A DNA stretch of 64,000 bases from Amycolatopsis vastitatis (GTDB lineage Bacteria > Actinomycetota > Actinomycetes > Mycobacteriales > Pseudonocardiaceae): assembly GCF_002234595.1 (NCBI RefSeq), contig NZ_NMUL01000034.1:59813-123812 (forward strand). The letters run 5' to 3'. Of this stretch, positions 34,560-42,556 are shown in pieces. The notes beneath the pieces are model-generated. The model did not search any database, was not told where the DNA came from, and worked only from the letters and a program-made list of their open reading frames with translations. Both the position numbers and the translations under genes were made by a program. How positions within the stretch are numbered: the first letter of the stretch is position 1; each line of letters opens with the position of its first letter.

Positions 34560-35320
34560 GCGTCTCCTTCGCCCACTCGGTCCACGCGGAGTGGATCAAG
34601 CTCCGCAGCCTGCGCTCCACCTGGTACACGCTCGCGTGCCTGTTCGCGGTCGGGCTCGGCATCACGGTCCTCGCGATGAACGCCGCCGCGAAGCAGTACC
34701 CGGGCGACGACCCCTGGGATCCGACCGGCCGCAGCCTGACGTCGTACATCGTCGCGCAGCTCATCATCGGGGTGCTGGGCATCCTGGTCGTCACCTCCGA
34801 GCACGCGACCGGCCTGATCCGGACGTCCTTGACCGCGACGCCCCGGCGGCACCGGCTGCTGGCGGCCAAGGTTGCCGTGGCCGTCGCCGTCGCCGTGGTG
34901 GCCGGGCAGCTGCTGATGTTCGGCGCCTTCCTCGCCGGCCAGGCCGTCCTCGCCGCCCACGGCGTGCCGCACGCACGGCTCGGCGACGCCGGCGTGCTCT
35001 CCGCCGTGGCCGGTGGCGGGCTCTACCTCGCGGCGATCGCGCTGCTCGCGGTCGGGCTGGGCACGATCATGCGCGCGACGGCGGGCGCGCTCGCCACCCT
35101 GGTCGGGATCGTCTTCCTGGTGCCCGGCTTCGCCGGCCTCTTCCCGGCGTGGCTGCACGGCCTGCTCTTCTACTGGCCGACGCTCGGCGCGGCCGCGGTC
35201 TTCAAGACGGTGCCCGACCCGGACTTCCCGCACCCGTGGCTGAACCTGGCCGGGATGTGCCTCGGGGTCGCCGCCGTGCTGGCCGCCGCGTTCGTGGTCT
35301 TCCGGCGGCGGGACGTGTGA
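34556..35320 (+). CDS. ABC-2-type exporter permease
   Basis: A 254-residue membrane protein with six predicted helices. The cytoplasmic start HAEWIKLRSLRSTWYTL and the loop VTSEHATGLIRTSLTATPRRHRLLAAK match those of the permease at 11586-12425, so the two exporters are duplicates that have come under different two-component systems. It overlaps the ATPase stop by four bases, and its own stop shares a base with the next start. Substrate unknown. Confidence 0.88.
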   Translation: MSVSFAHSVHAEWIKLRSLRSTWYTLACLFAVGLGITVLAMNAAAKQYPGDDPWDPTGRSLTSYIVAQLIIGVLGILVVTSEHATGLIRTSLTATPRRHRLLAAKVAVAVAVAVVAGQLLMFGAFLAGQAVLAAHGVPHARLGDAGVLSAVAGGGLYLAAIALLAVGLGTIMRATAGALATLVGIVFLVPGFAGLFPAWLHGLLFYWPTLGAAAVFKTVPDPDFPHPWLNLAGMCLGVAAVLAAAFVVFRRRDV

Positions 35321-36414
35321 TGCGGGAGGTGGGCCGGGGCCTGGGCGCGGCCGGCGCCGCGCTGCTCGCCATGGCGGGGGTCGCCGCGGCCGGACTGGCG
35401 CTGCTCGGTGCCGGCCGCGCCGGCGGGTTCGGCGCGCTGACCGCGGCGGTCGTCGCGCTGGCCGCGGGCGGCACGGCGGACATCGGCGCGGCCCCGGCGG
35501 GCGGGCTCCCGGTCGCCGTGCGAGGCAGCCTCCACCTGCTGCCGCTGGGGGTTTCCCTGGCGGGCGCGGCGGTCCTGGGATGGGTGCTGCTGCGCCGCCG
35601 CGAGGACGGGCTCCTGGTCCGCGGAGCCGTCGCGGCAGCGGCCTTCGCGGCCGGGCTTGCCGCGTTCGCCTTGGCGGCACAAGGAAAGCTGTCACTGCCG
35701 GACGGCATCACGACCGGCAGCTGTGTGCGGAACGGTGGTTCGCGGCGCCTGCCCGTCTCGGGCGAGTTTTCCGTGGCTGTCGCGCCGGCGGTGGCGGGCG
35801 CGGTGGTCTGGGCGTTCGTGGTGGTCGGGGTGTGTCGGCTCGTCACGCGTTTTCCGGTCGTCGCCGGGAAGCTGCGGGCGGTGGGGTGGCTTGCGAGCGG
35901 CATCGCCCTGCTGTGCCTGGCCGCCGCGTGGACGGCAGGCGGCGCGGCGGCGGCCGGGGCCGTCCTGCTCGTCCTCCCCCAGCTCGTGGCGGGAGCCGTG
36001 CTGGCGGGGCTCGGTGTGCCGTGGACGATCAGCTCCGCAGGGCCGCTCTCCTGCGCGCCGGACTTCTCGCCGGGCGGCCCGTTGTCCTGGGTGGCGGCGG
36101 CGCTGTTGCTCGCCTGCGGCATCGCCTTGCGGAGCCACCGGCCCGGCGACCCGCTGCGCCGGGCCGTCGCGAGCGCCGTACGGCTCGGTCCCGTGGCAGG
36201 CGCGACGCTCGCCGTCGTCACGCTGCTGTCGCGGGTTTCCCTCGACGTCGGCGTCTCCGCGTTCGGCATGTCGCTCCCCGTCCTGGGCGTGCAGGTGACG
36301 GCGAACCCGCTGCTCTCACTGGTGGCCGGGCTCGCGGGCGGCGCCGTGGCGGGCTTCGCGGGCTCCCTGCTCGCCGACGGGATCTCCGTATCCTCGCGGG
36401 CATGGAAGCGATGA
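35320..36414 (+). CDS. Streptophobe-family membrane protein
   Basis: A 364-residue, very hydrophobic protein with about ten membrane segments. The layout of helices, the GGFGALTAAVVALAAGGTADI segment and the central TTGSCVRNGG extracellular piece agree with the actinobacterial streptophobe family, which has no known function. It is embedded between exporter and two-component genes: its ATG shares one base with the permease stop and its stop overlaps the next ATG, so the five genes at 33657-38551 are one transcription unit. Confidence 0.72.
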   Translation: MREVGRGLGAAGAALLAMAGVAAAGLALLGAGRAGGFGALTAAVVALAAGGTADIGAAPAGGLPVAVRGSLHLLPLGVSLAGAAVLGWVLLRRREDGLLVRGAVAAAAFAAGLAAFALAAQGKLSLPDGITTGSCVRNGGSRRLPVSGEFSVAVAPAVAGAVVWAFVVVGVCRLVTRFPVVAGKLRAVGWLASGIALLCLAAAWTAGGAAAAGAVLLVLPQLVAGAVLAGLGVPWTISSAGPLSCAPDFSPGGPLSWVAAALLLACGIALRSHRPGDPLRRAVASAVRLGPVAGATLAVVTLLSRVSLDVGVSAFGMSLPVLGVQVTANPLLSLVAGLAGGAVAGFAGSLLADGISVSSRAWKR

Positions 36415-37100
36415 CCTCCCGGCTGCTGGTGGTGGACGACGAGGCCACCGTCCGCGAGCTGCTCTCCGCCGCGCTGCGGTTCGCCGGCTTCCGGGTGACC
36501 TCCGCGGCGACGGCGGGGGAAGCCGTCGCCGCGGCCACCGCGGAGCCGCCCGACCTGGTGCTGCTGGACGTCATGCTGCCGGACATGGACGGCTTCGAGG
36601 TGGTCCGGCGGCTGCGCGAACGACGCTCCGGCCACAGCGCGGTGCCCGTCCTGTTCCTGACTGCGCGTGACCGCCAGTCCGACAAGATCACCGGCCTCTC
36701 CCTCGGTGCCGACGACTACGTCACGAAGCCCTTCGACCTGGCGGAGCTGATCGCGCGGATCCGCGCGATCCTCCGCCGGACGGCGGGCCACCCGGCGGCC
36801 GTGCTCACGGTGGGCGCGCTCGCGCTCGACGCCGAAGGCCACCGGGTGACGCGCGCCGGGCAGGCTGTCCGCCTGTCCGCCACCGAGTTCCGGTTGCTGC
36901 GCTACCTGATGGAGAACGCCGGGCGGGTGGTGTCGAAGGCGCAGATCCTCGACCGGGTGTGGCGCGACGACTTCGGCGGCGACGCCGGCATCGTCGACAC
37001 CTACATCTCCTACCTGCGGCGGAAGATCGACACCGGGGAGCCGAAGCTCATCCACACCGTGCACGGCGTCGGCTACGTGCTGCGGGAGCCGCGGCCGTAA
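36411..37100 (+). CDS. OmpR-family response regulator
   Basis: A 229-residue regulator: VVDDEATVRELL, phospho-acceptor Asp in LVLLDVMLPDMDGF, LFLTARD, DDYVTKPFD, then a winged helix (LSATEFRLLRYLMENAGRVVSKAQILDRVW) and IHTVHGVGYVLRE. The ATG at 36411 is chosen because it overlaps the preceding stop (ATGA); an ATG nine bases earlier is also in frame. The stop is TAA at 37098-37100, embedded in the odd start of the kinase gene. Probably controls the ABC exporter encoded upstream in the operon. Confidence 0.92.
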   Translation: MTSRLLVVDDEATVRELLSAALRFAGFRVTSAATAGEAVAAATAEPPDLVLLDVMLPDMDGFEVVRRLRERRSGHSAVPVLFLTARDRQSDKITGLSLGADDYVTKPFDLAELIARIRAILRRTAGHPAAVLTVGALALDAEGHRVTRAGQAVRLSATEFRLLRYLMENAGRVVSKAQILDRVWRDDFGGDAGIVDTYISYLRRKIDTGEPKLIHTVHGVGYVLREPRP

Positions 37101-38551
37101 GGCGGCTTTCCCTGCGGGCCCGGCTGCTGCTGCTCACCACGGGCCTGCTGCTGGCCGGCCTGACCCTCATCGGCGCGCTGGTCTCCGATCAGCTGGAACG
37201 CTTCCAGCTCGACCGGCTCGACGGCCAGCTGCGCTCGATGACCGAGCTCGTCTCCCGGGCGGCGGGGCCGCCCCCGGCCGCGAGCCCCGCCGTGCGGCCC
37301 GATCTCGTCGACCCCGCGCTGGAGCTCTTCGGCACCCCGTACGTCGTGTACTTCGCCCAGGGCGGCGCGCTGGCGGGCGGCCTCCACTCCTCGCGGGTGG
37401 GCAGTGCTGCGCTGCCGCCGATCGACGCGCTGCGCACGGTCCCGGCCGACGGGACGGCCGTCGACCTCGACGCCGCCGACGGGTCGCAGCGCTGGCGGGC
37501 CGTCGCCCGCCCGGCCGTCCGCTGGGCCGGGACGGTCGTTTCGGCCGCGCCGCTCGCCGAAGCCGACGCCACGATCGCCCAGCTGCGGACGAGCAGCCTG
37601 GTCACCGGCGCCGCGCTGCTGGTCGTGCTGACCGCGGCCGGCTGGTTCGCCCTCGGCCGGGGCTTGCGCCCGCTGCGCCGGATCGAGCACACGGCCGCGG
37701 CGATCGCCGGCGGCGACCTCACCCGGCGCGTCCCGGTCCTCGCGTCGCCCGGCACGGAGATCGGGCACCTCGCGACGTCGCTCAACACCATGCTCGGTCA
37801 CCTGGAACGCGCGTTCGCCGACCGGGCCGCGTCCGAGGCGCGGATGCGGACCTTCGTCTCGGACGTCAGCCACGAACTGCGCACGCCGCTGTTCGGCATC
37901 AAGGGTTCCACGGAGCTCTACCGGATGGGGGCACTGCCGGAACAGTCCGATGTGGACGATGCGATGCGCCGCATCGACCGCGAAGCCACCCGGCTCACCG
38001 CGCTGACCGAGGACCTGCTGCTGCTCGCCCAGCTCGACGAGGCCCCCGAAGAGCAGCTCGACCGGGCTCCGATGGACCTGCGCACCCTCGCCGTCGACGC
38101 CCGGCACGACCTGCGGGCCCTCGACCCGGCCCGCGACGTTTCCCTGACCGGGCCGGGCGGCGCCGAACTGCCCGGCCCGGCGCCGGTCGACGCCGACGAG
38201 GCCCGGCTGCGCCAGGTCGTCACCAACCTCGTGGGCAACGCCGCCGCCCACACCCCGGCGGGCACCCCCGTTCGCATCGGGGTCGGCACGGTGGACGGCC
38301 GAGCCGTGCTCGAGGTGGCCGACGACGGACCGGGCATGGCTGCCGAGCAGGCGAGCCGCGTCTTCAACCGCTTCTACCGGGCCGACCGTTCCCGGACCCG
38401 CACGCCCGGTGCCGACGCCGGGCTGGGGCTCGCCATCGCCCGTTCCCTGGCCCGCGCCCACGGCGGTGACGTCGAACTGGAGACCGCGGCCGGGGAAGGT
38501 GCCTGCTTCCGGCTCGTGTTGCCGTTGCCGGACACCGAGTTCACGGCTTGA
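37097..38551 (+). CDS. Sensor histidine kinase with an apparent GTA start
   Basis: A HisKA kinase of about 484 residues: two membrane helices flank an extracellular sensor region, then HAMP (RPLRRIEHTAAAIAGGDLTRRVPV), phospho-acceptor SDVSHELRTPLFGIKGS, N-box VVTNLVGNAAAHTP, G1 VADDGPGMA, F-box FNRFYRADRS and G2 GLGLAIARSLARAHGG. The family-like N-terminus RRLSLRARLLLLTTG begins directly after codon GTA at 37097, which overlaps the regulator's TAA. The common form of this junction is GTGA; a single G-to-A change would give GTAA and destroy the GTG start. The only upstream in-frame start (36959) would overlap the regulator by 140 bp. Expression may be weak. Confidence 0.85.
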   Translation, partial: VRRLSLRARLLLLTTGLLLAGLTLIGALVSDQLERFQLDRLDGQLRSMTELVSRAAGPPPAASPAVRPDLVDPALELFGTPYVVYFAQGGALAGGLHSSRVGSAALPPIDALRTVPADGTAVDLDAADGSQRWRAVARPAVRWAGTVVSAAPLAEADATIAQLRTSSLVTGAALLVVLTAAGWFALGRGLRPLRRIEHTAAAIAGGDLTRRVPVLASPGTEIGHLATSLNTMLGHLERAFADRAASEARMRTFVSDVSHELRTPLFGIKGSTELYRMGALPEQSDVDDAMRRIDREATRLTALTEDLLLLAQLDEAPEEQLDRAPMDLRTLAVDARHDLRALDPARDVSLTGPGGAELPGPAPVDADEARLRQVVTNLVGNAAAHTPAGTPVRIGVGTVDGRAVLEVADDGPGMAAEQASRVFNRFYRADRSRTRTPGADAGLGLAIARSLARAHGGDVELETAAGEGACFRLVLPLPDTEFTA

Positions 38552-38634
38552 GGCCGGTCACGAGCGGGAAGGGCCGAGGGACTTCCGGGCAAACTTCCGT
38601 CACCCCTCGTCTTCACCCGATGGTGTGGTGTTAA

Positions 38635-38646
38635 CTGTCCGGACAG
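38635..38646. promoter_or_regulatory. Palindrome in the NRPS operon promoter
   Basis: CTGTCCGGACAG is a perfect 12-bp palindrome about 85 bp before the first NRPS start, next to the only AT-rich step (ttaact) in the 178-bp leader. It may be an operator for a regulator of the cluster; no cluster-specific regulator gene is adjacent. Confidence 0.4.
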
Positions 38647-38728
38647 ACAGAGAGCGTTTCCCCGACCTCGGCTGCGACGGCACAAAGCAGTACCGGTTCG
38701 CCCGCCCCGCCCGGAAAGGCCGTCCTCG

Positions 38729-41700
38729 ATGCGAGTGTCCGCTTCGCTGTCGTCCGGTCAGCAGCGCCTTTGGACCGTCTCCCAGCTGGACGGGGCCGGA
38801 CCGGCCTACAACGAGACCATGGCCTTCGCCCTGCGGGGACCACTGGACCGCGAGGCGCTGCAACGGGCCCTCGACGCCCTCGCCGACCGCCACGAAGCCC
38901 TGCGCACCCGGATCGTCGTCGAAGACGGCAAGCCGGTGCAGATCGTCGAACCCGCCGGTCACGGGTTTCCTTGCGAGGTCACCGAGGTCGCCGGGCCGGG
39001 TGAAGCGGCCGAGCTGCGGCGCACCGCTGCGTTCGAGCCCTTCGACCTGACGCGGGCGCCGCTGGCCCGGGCGCGGTTGCTGGCCGGGGCGCCGCCCCCC
39101 GGTTTCCACGCTACCGGGGAGCACCGACAGTTCCGGGACGGCGGCGAGGACCACGTCCTGCTGATCACCGTCCACCACGTCGTCTTCGACGGCTGGTCGC
39201 GCACCCTGCTGCTGCGCGAGCTGGGCGTCCTCTACGCCGCTCAACTGAGCGGTGTTCCGGCGGACCTGCCGCCGGCGCGGCCCTACCGCGAGCACTCCCG
39301 GGCCCAGCAGGACTGGCTCGCGGGCGACGGCCCGGCTCCGCACGAGGCGTACTGGCGGAACCGGCTCGACGGCGTGCCGCCGGTGCTGGAGCTGCCGACC
39401 GACCGGCCACGCCCGGCCCGGCAGGACTACCGCGGCGCCCGGGTGCCGGTCTCCCTCGGCCCAGAGCTGACCGCGAGGCTGAAGGCGGTGGCGCGCGAGC
39501 ACGGCGTCACGCTCTACTCCACCATCCTGACCTGCTGGTTCATCCTGCTTTCCCGGCTTTCCGCACAAACTGACATCGTTGTCGGCGTGCCTGCGGCCAA
39601 CCGCGGCGCCGGCGGCGAGTACCCCGACACGATCGGGTTCTTCGTCAACACCCTGGCCGTGCGCGCCGATCTCGCGGGCGCCCCGACCGGCGCCGTCCTG
39701 CTCAAGCAGGTCCGCGCGGCTCTTCGAGGCGCGATCGACCACGTCGAGCTGCCGTTCGAACGGGTCGTCGAGCTGGTCAACCCGCCGCGCAGCCCGGCAC
39801 ACACCCCGCTGTTCCAGACGATGTTCGCCTGGGTGCCGACCATGCACGACCTGCTGGAGCTGCCGGGCGTGGCCGTCGAGGCCCTCGACGTCGAGCACGC
39901 CCCGGCGAAGTTCGACCTCGCCCTCGGTCTCGCCGACGAGAACGGCGACGTCCTCGGGCACCTCGACTACGCCGTCGCCCTGTTCGGCCACACCACCGCC
40001 GAGCGGTACGCGCGGTACCTCGTCCGGCTGCTCGACCAGCTGGCCACGCGACCGGACGCCGGCATCGCGAGCTACGAGCTCCTCGACGAAGCCGAACGCC
40101 GCGAGATCCTCACCGCCTGGAGCACCGGTCCGCGTCCGCGACGGCGTCCCGGCGGGCTCGTCGAGCGGTTCGCCGCCCACGCCGACACGACCCCGGACGC
40201 GGCCGCTCTCGTCTGCGACGACCGGGCCCTCACCTACCGCGAGCTGGACCGCCGCAGCACGAAGCTGGCGAACGCCCTGCGCCGCCGCGGGGCCCGGCCG
40301 GGCGGCGTCGTGGCGATCCACAGTGGACGGTCGGCCGAGCTGGTGGTCGCGGTGCTGGGCGTGCTGAAGACCGGCGCCGCCTACCTGCCGCTCGACCCGG
40401 CCCAGCCGGCCGCCCGGCGGGCGGCGATGGTCGAGGACGCGCGCCCGGTGCTGGTCCTGGGCGACGACGTCACCGATCTCGAGGCCGAAGGCGACGAGAC
40501 CCGGAGACCGGTCGCGAGCGACCCCCGCGAGACGGCCTACGTGATCTACACGTCGGGGTCGACCGGGCGGCCCAAGGGGGTCGCCGTGACCCACCACAGC
40601 GTCCTCGCCCTCTTCGACCAGTGGCTGGACCGCTTCGGCGCGACACCCGGCGAAGCGACATCGGCGTGGTCGAGCATCGGCTTCGACGCCTCGGTGCACG
40701 AACTGCTGCTGCCCCTGACCACCGGCGCCGTGCTGCACGTCGTGCCCGAGGACGTCCGGCCGGACCCCGCGGCCTTGCTGGCGTGGCTGCGAGACCACCG
40801 AGTCGTCCAGGCGTTCCTGCCGCCGGCCTACATCCGGTGGATCGACGAAGACCCCACGCGCCTCCACGGACTCGCGCTGCGGCAGCTGCTGACCGGCGTG
40901 GAACCGCTGCCGGAGGCGGCGCTCGCCCGGTTCGCCGCGGCCTTGCCGGGCCTGCGGATCTGCTTCGGCTACGGGCCGACCGAAGCCACGCTCTACGCCA
41001 CCGCGCACTTCGACCCGGAGCCCCGGGACCGCCCGGCGCCGATCGGGCGGCCGCTGCCCGGGTCGCGGCTGTACCTCTTGGACGAGCGGTTGCGCCCGGT
41101 GCCACCGGGCGTGGCGGGCGAGGTCTTCCTGGCCGGTGACTGCCTGGCCCGCGGCTACCTGAACCGCCCCAGGCTGACCGCCGAACGGTTCGTCGCGGAC
41201 CCGTTCGTGCCCGGCGAGAGGATGTACCGCACCGGTGATCTCGCTCGATGGCTCCCCGGCGGCGAAGCCGAGTACGCGGGCCGCCGCGACGACCAGATCA
41301 AGCTGCGCGGGTTCCGCATCGAGCCCGGCGAGGTGACGGCCGCGCTGCTGGCCGTGCCCGGTGTCCGGGAGGCCGCCGTGCTGGTGGACCGCGAGGGCGA
41401 GCCGCGGCTCGTCGCCGGTGTCGCGGGCGGCGGTGGCCGGACCGCGCACGAGTGGCGGGCCGTGCTGGCCGACCGGCTGCCGGACTACATGATCCCGTCG
41501 GTGTTCGCCGAGTTCGACCGGCTGCCCTTGAGCCGCAGCGGCAAGCTCGACCGCGACGCCGTGCTGGCGCACGCCCGGACGAGCGCGTCGAACAACCCGG
41601 TCAACACCGCCGCCCCGCGCGACCAGGTCGAACTGGCACTGCTGCGGATTTGGCGAGACCTTCTGCTGCACCCCGCGATCGGCGTCTCGGACGATTTCTT

Positions 41701-42556
41701 CGACGTCGGCGGCACGTCGATCTCGGCGATCAAGCTGGCCCACGCCATCGGCGCGGAGTTCGGGTGCGAGCTGCCGCTGCGGGACGTCATCCTGCACCCG
41801 ACCATCGAGGCGCAGGCGGCGCTGCTGCGGGCGGGCAGCCCACCGCGCGGCGGCAACCTGATCGAGTTCCGCCGCGGCGACGGCGAGACCCGCGTCGTCT
41901 GCGTGCACCCGGCCGGTGGCACGGCGTTCTGCTACCTGCCGCTCAGCGCTTTGCTGCCCGACGACGCCGGTGTCGTCGGGATCCAGTCCCCCGGGCTCAA
42001 CGCCGGTGAAGAGCCGCTGCCGAGCGTGGAGGCGATGGCCGAGGAGTACCTGCTGCTCGTCGACCCGCGACCGGACGAGACTTTGGTCCTTTGTGGACTT
42101 TCCTATGGCGGCCTGGTCGCGTACGAGATGGGGCGCCGGCTCGCGGAGCACCACCCGCGCGTCAGCATCGTCCTGCTCGACACCACCGCCACCGACGACC
42201 CGGCCGCGCGGGCGGCGATCGAGCCGGTGTCGGCGGCCGAGTTCCGCGAGAAACTGGTCCGCTTCAACGGGATGTACCCCGGGATCGAGGACGCGCAGAT
42301 CGAGCGCTACCACCGCACGTACAACCACAACCGGTTGACCGCGCGGGAGCACGATCCCGGCGAGACGGCGGCGCGAGTGGTGTTCGTGCAGGCCGTCGGC
42401 GAAGACACGATCCCCGGCACCGCGGAGTTCTGGCGCCGGCGCGCCCGCGGCGGGTTCGAGGTGGTCCCCGCGGACTGCGGGCACTGGGACATGCTGGAGA
42501 GCGACGCACTGCCGCTGGTCGCCAAGCTCATCACGGCCGAGCTGGCGGCCCGATGA
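38729..42556 (+). CDS. NRPS, C-A-PCP-TE
   Basis: A 1275-residue single-module synthetase. C domain (1-440) with HHVVFDG at about 149; A domain (475-950) with YVIYTSGSTGRPKG; PCP with DVGGTSISAIK near 995; TE (1050-1275) with GLSYGG near 1123. Aligning to the PheA pocket I read D-A-H-F-L-G-G-L-Y at the nine variable positions, which is not an exact known code but suggests an aliphatic residue (Val/Leu/Ile). A ribosome site GGAAAGG lies nine bases ahead of the ATG. In the detoxin/rimosamide scheme a separate module of this kind adds the extra amino acid to the core. The stop overlaps the next start (ATGA). Confidence 0.9.
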   Translation: MRVSASLSSGQQRLWTVSQLDGAGPAYNETMAFALRGPLDREALQRALDALADRHEALRTRIVVEDGKPVQIVEPAGHGFPCEVTEVAGPGEAAELRRTAAFEPFDLTRAPLARARLLAGAPPPGFHATGEHRQFRDGGEDHVLLITVHHVVFDGWSRTLLLRELGVLYAAQLSGVPADLPPARPYREHSRAQQDWLAGDGPAPHEAYWRNRLDGVPPVLELPTDRPRPARQDYRGARVPVSLGPELTARLKAVAREHGVTLYSTILTCWFILLSRLSAQTDIVVGVPAANRGAGGEYPDTIGFFVNTLAVRADLAGAPTGAVLLKQVRAALRGAIDHVELPFERVVELVNPPRSPAHTPLFQTMFAWVPTMHDLLELPGVAVEALDVEHAPAKFDLALGLADENGDVLGHLDYAVALFGHTTAERYARYLVRLLDQLATRPDAGIASYELLDEAERREILTAWSTGPRPRRRPGGLVERFAAHADTTPDAAALVCDDRALTYRELDRRSTKLANALRRRGARPGGVVAIHSGRSAELVVAVLGVLKTGAAYLPLDPAQPAARRAAMVEDARPVLVLGDDVTDLEAEGDETRRPVASDPRETAYVIYTSGSTGRPKGVAVTHHSVLALFDQWLDRFGATPGEATSAWSSIGFDASVHELLLPLTTGAVLHVVPEDVRPDPAALLAWLRDHRVVQAFLPPAYIRWIDEDPTRLHGLALRQLLTGVEPLPEAALARFAAALPGLRICFGYGPTEATLYATAHFDPEPRDRPAPIGRPLPGSRLYLLDERLRPVPPGVAGEVFLAGDCLARGYLNRPRLTAERFVADPFVPGERMYRTGDLARWLPGGEAEYAGRRDDQIKLRGFRIEPGEVTAALLAVPGVREAAVLVDREGEPRLVAGVAGGGGRTAHEWRAVLADRLPDYMIPSVFAEFDRLPLSRSGKLDRDAVLAHARTSASNNPVNTAAPRDQVELALLRIWRDLLLHPAIGVSDDFFDVGGTSISAIKLAHAIGAEFGCELPLRDVILHPTIEAQAALLRAGSPPRGGNLIEFRRGDGETRVVCVHPAGGTAFCYLPLSALLPDDAGVVGIQSPGLNAGEEPLPSVEAMAEEYLLLVDPRPDETLVLCGLSYGGLVAYEMGRRLAEHHPRVSIVLLDTTATDDPAARAAIEPVSAAEFREKLVRFNGMYPGIEDAQIERYHRTYNHNRLTAREHDPGETAARVVFVQAVGEDTIPGTAEFWRRRARGGFEVVPADCGHWDMLESDALPLVAKLITAELAAR

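Noticed and set aside
38551..38728. Cluster-specific regulator gene ahead of the NRPS operon
   Set aside because: The gap is 178 bp and contains no open frame with a ribosome site. The upstream two-component system belongs to the ABC operon.
38600..42484. 1294-codon open frame antisense to the NRPS
   Set aside because: Low-complexity composition with no motif; it mirrors the codon bias of the synthetase on the other strand.
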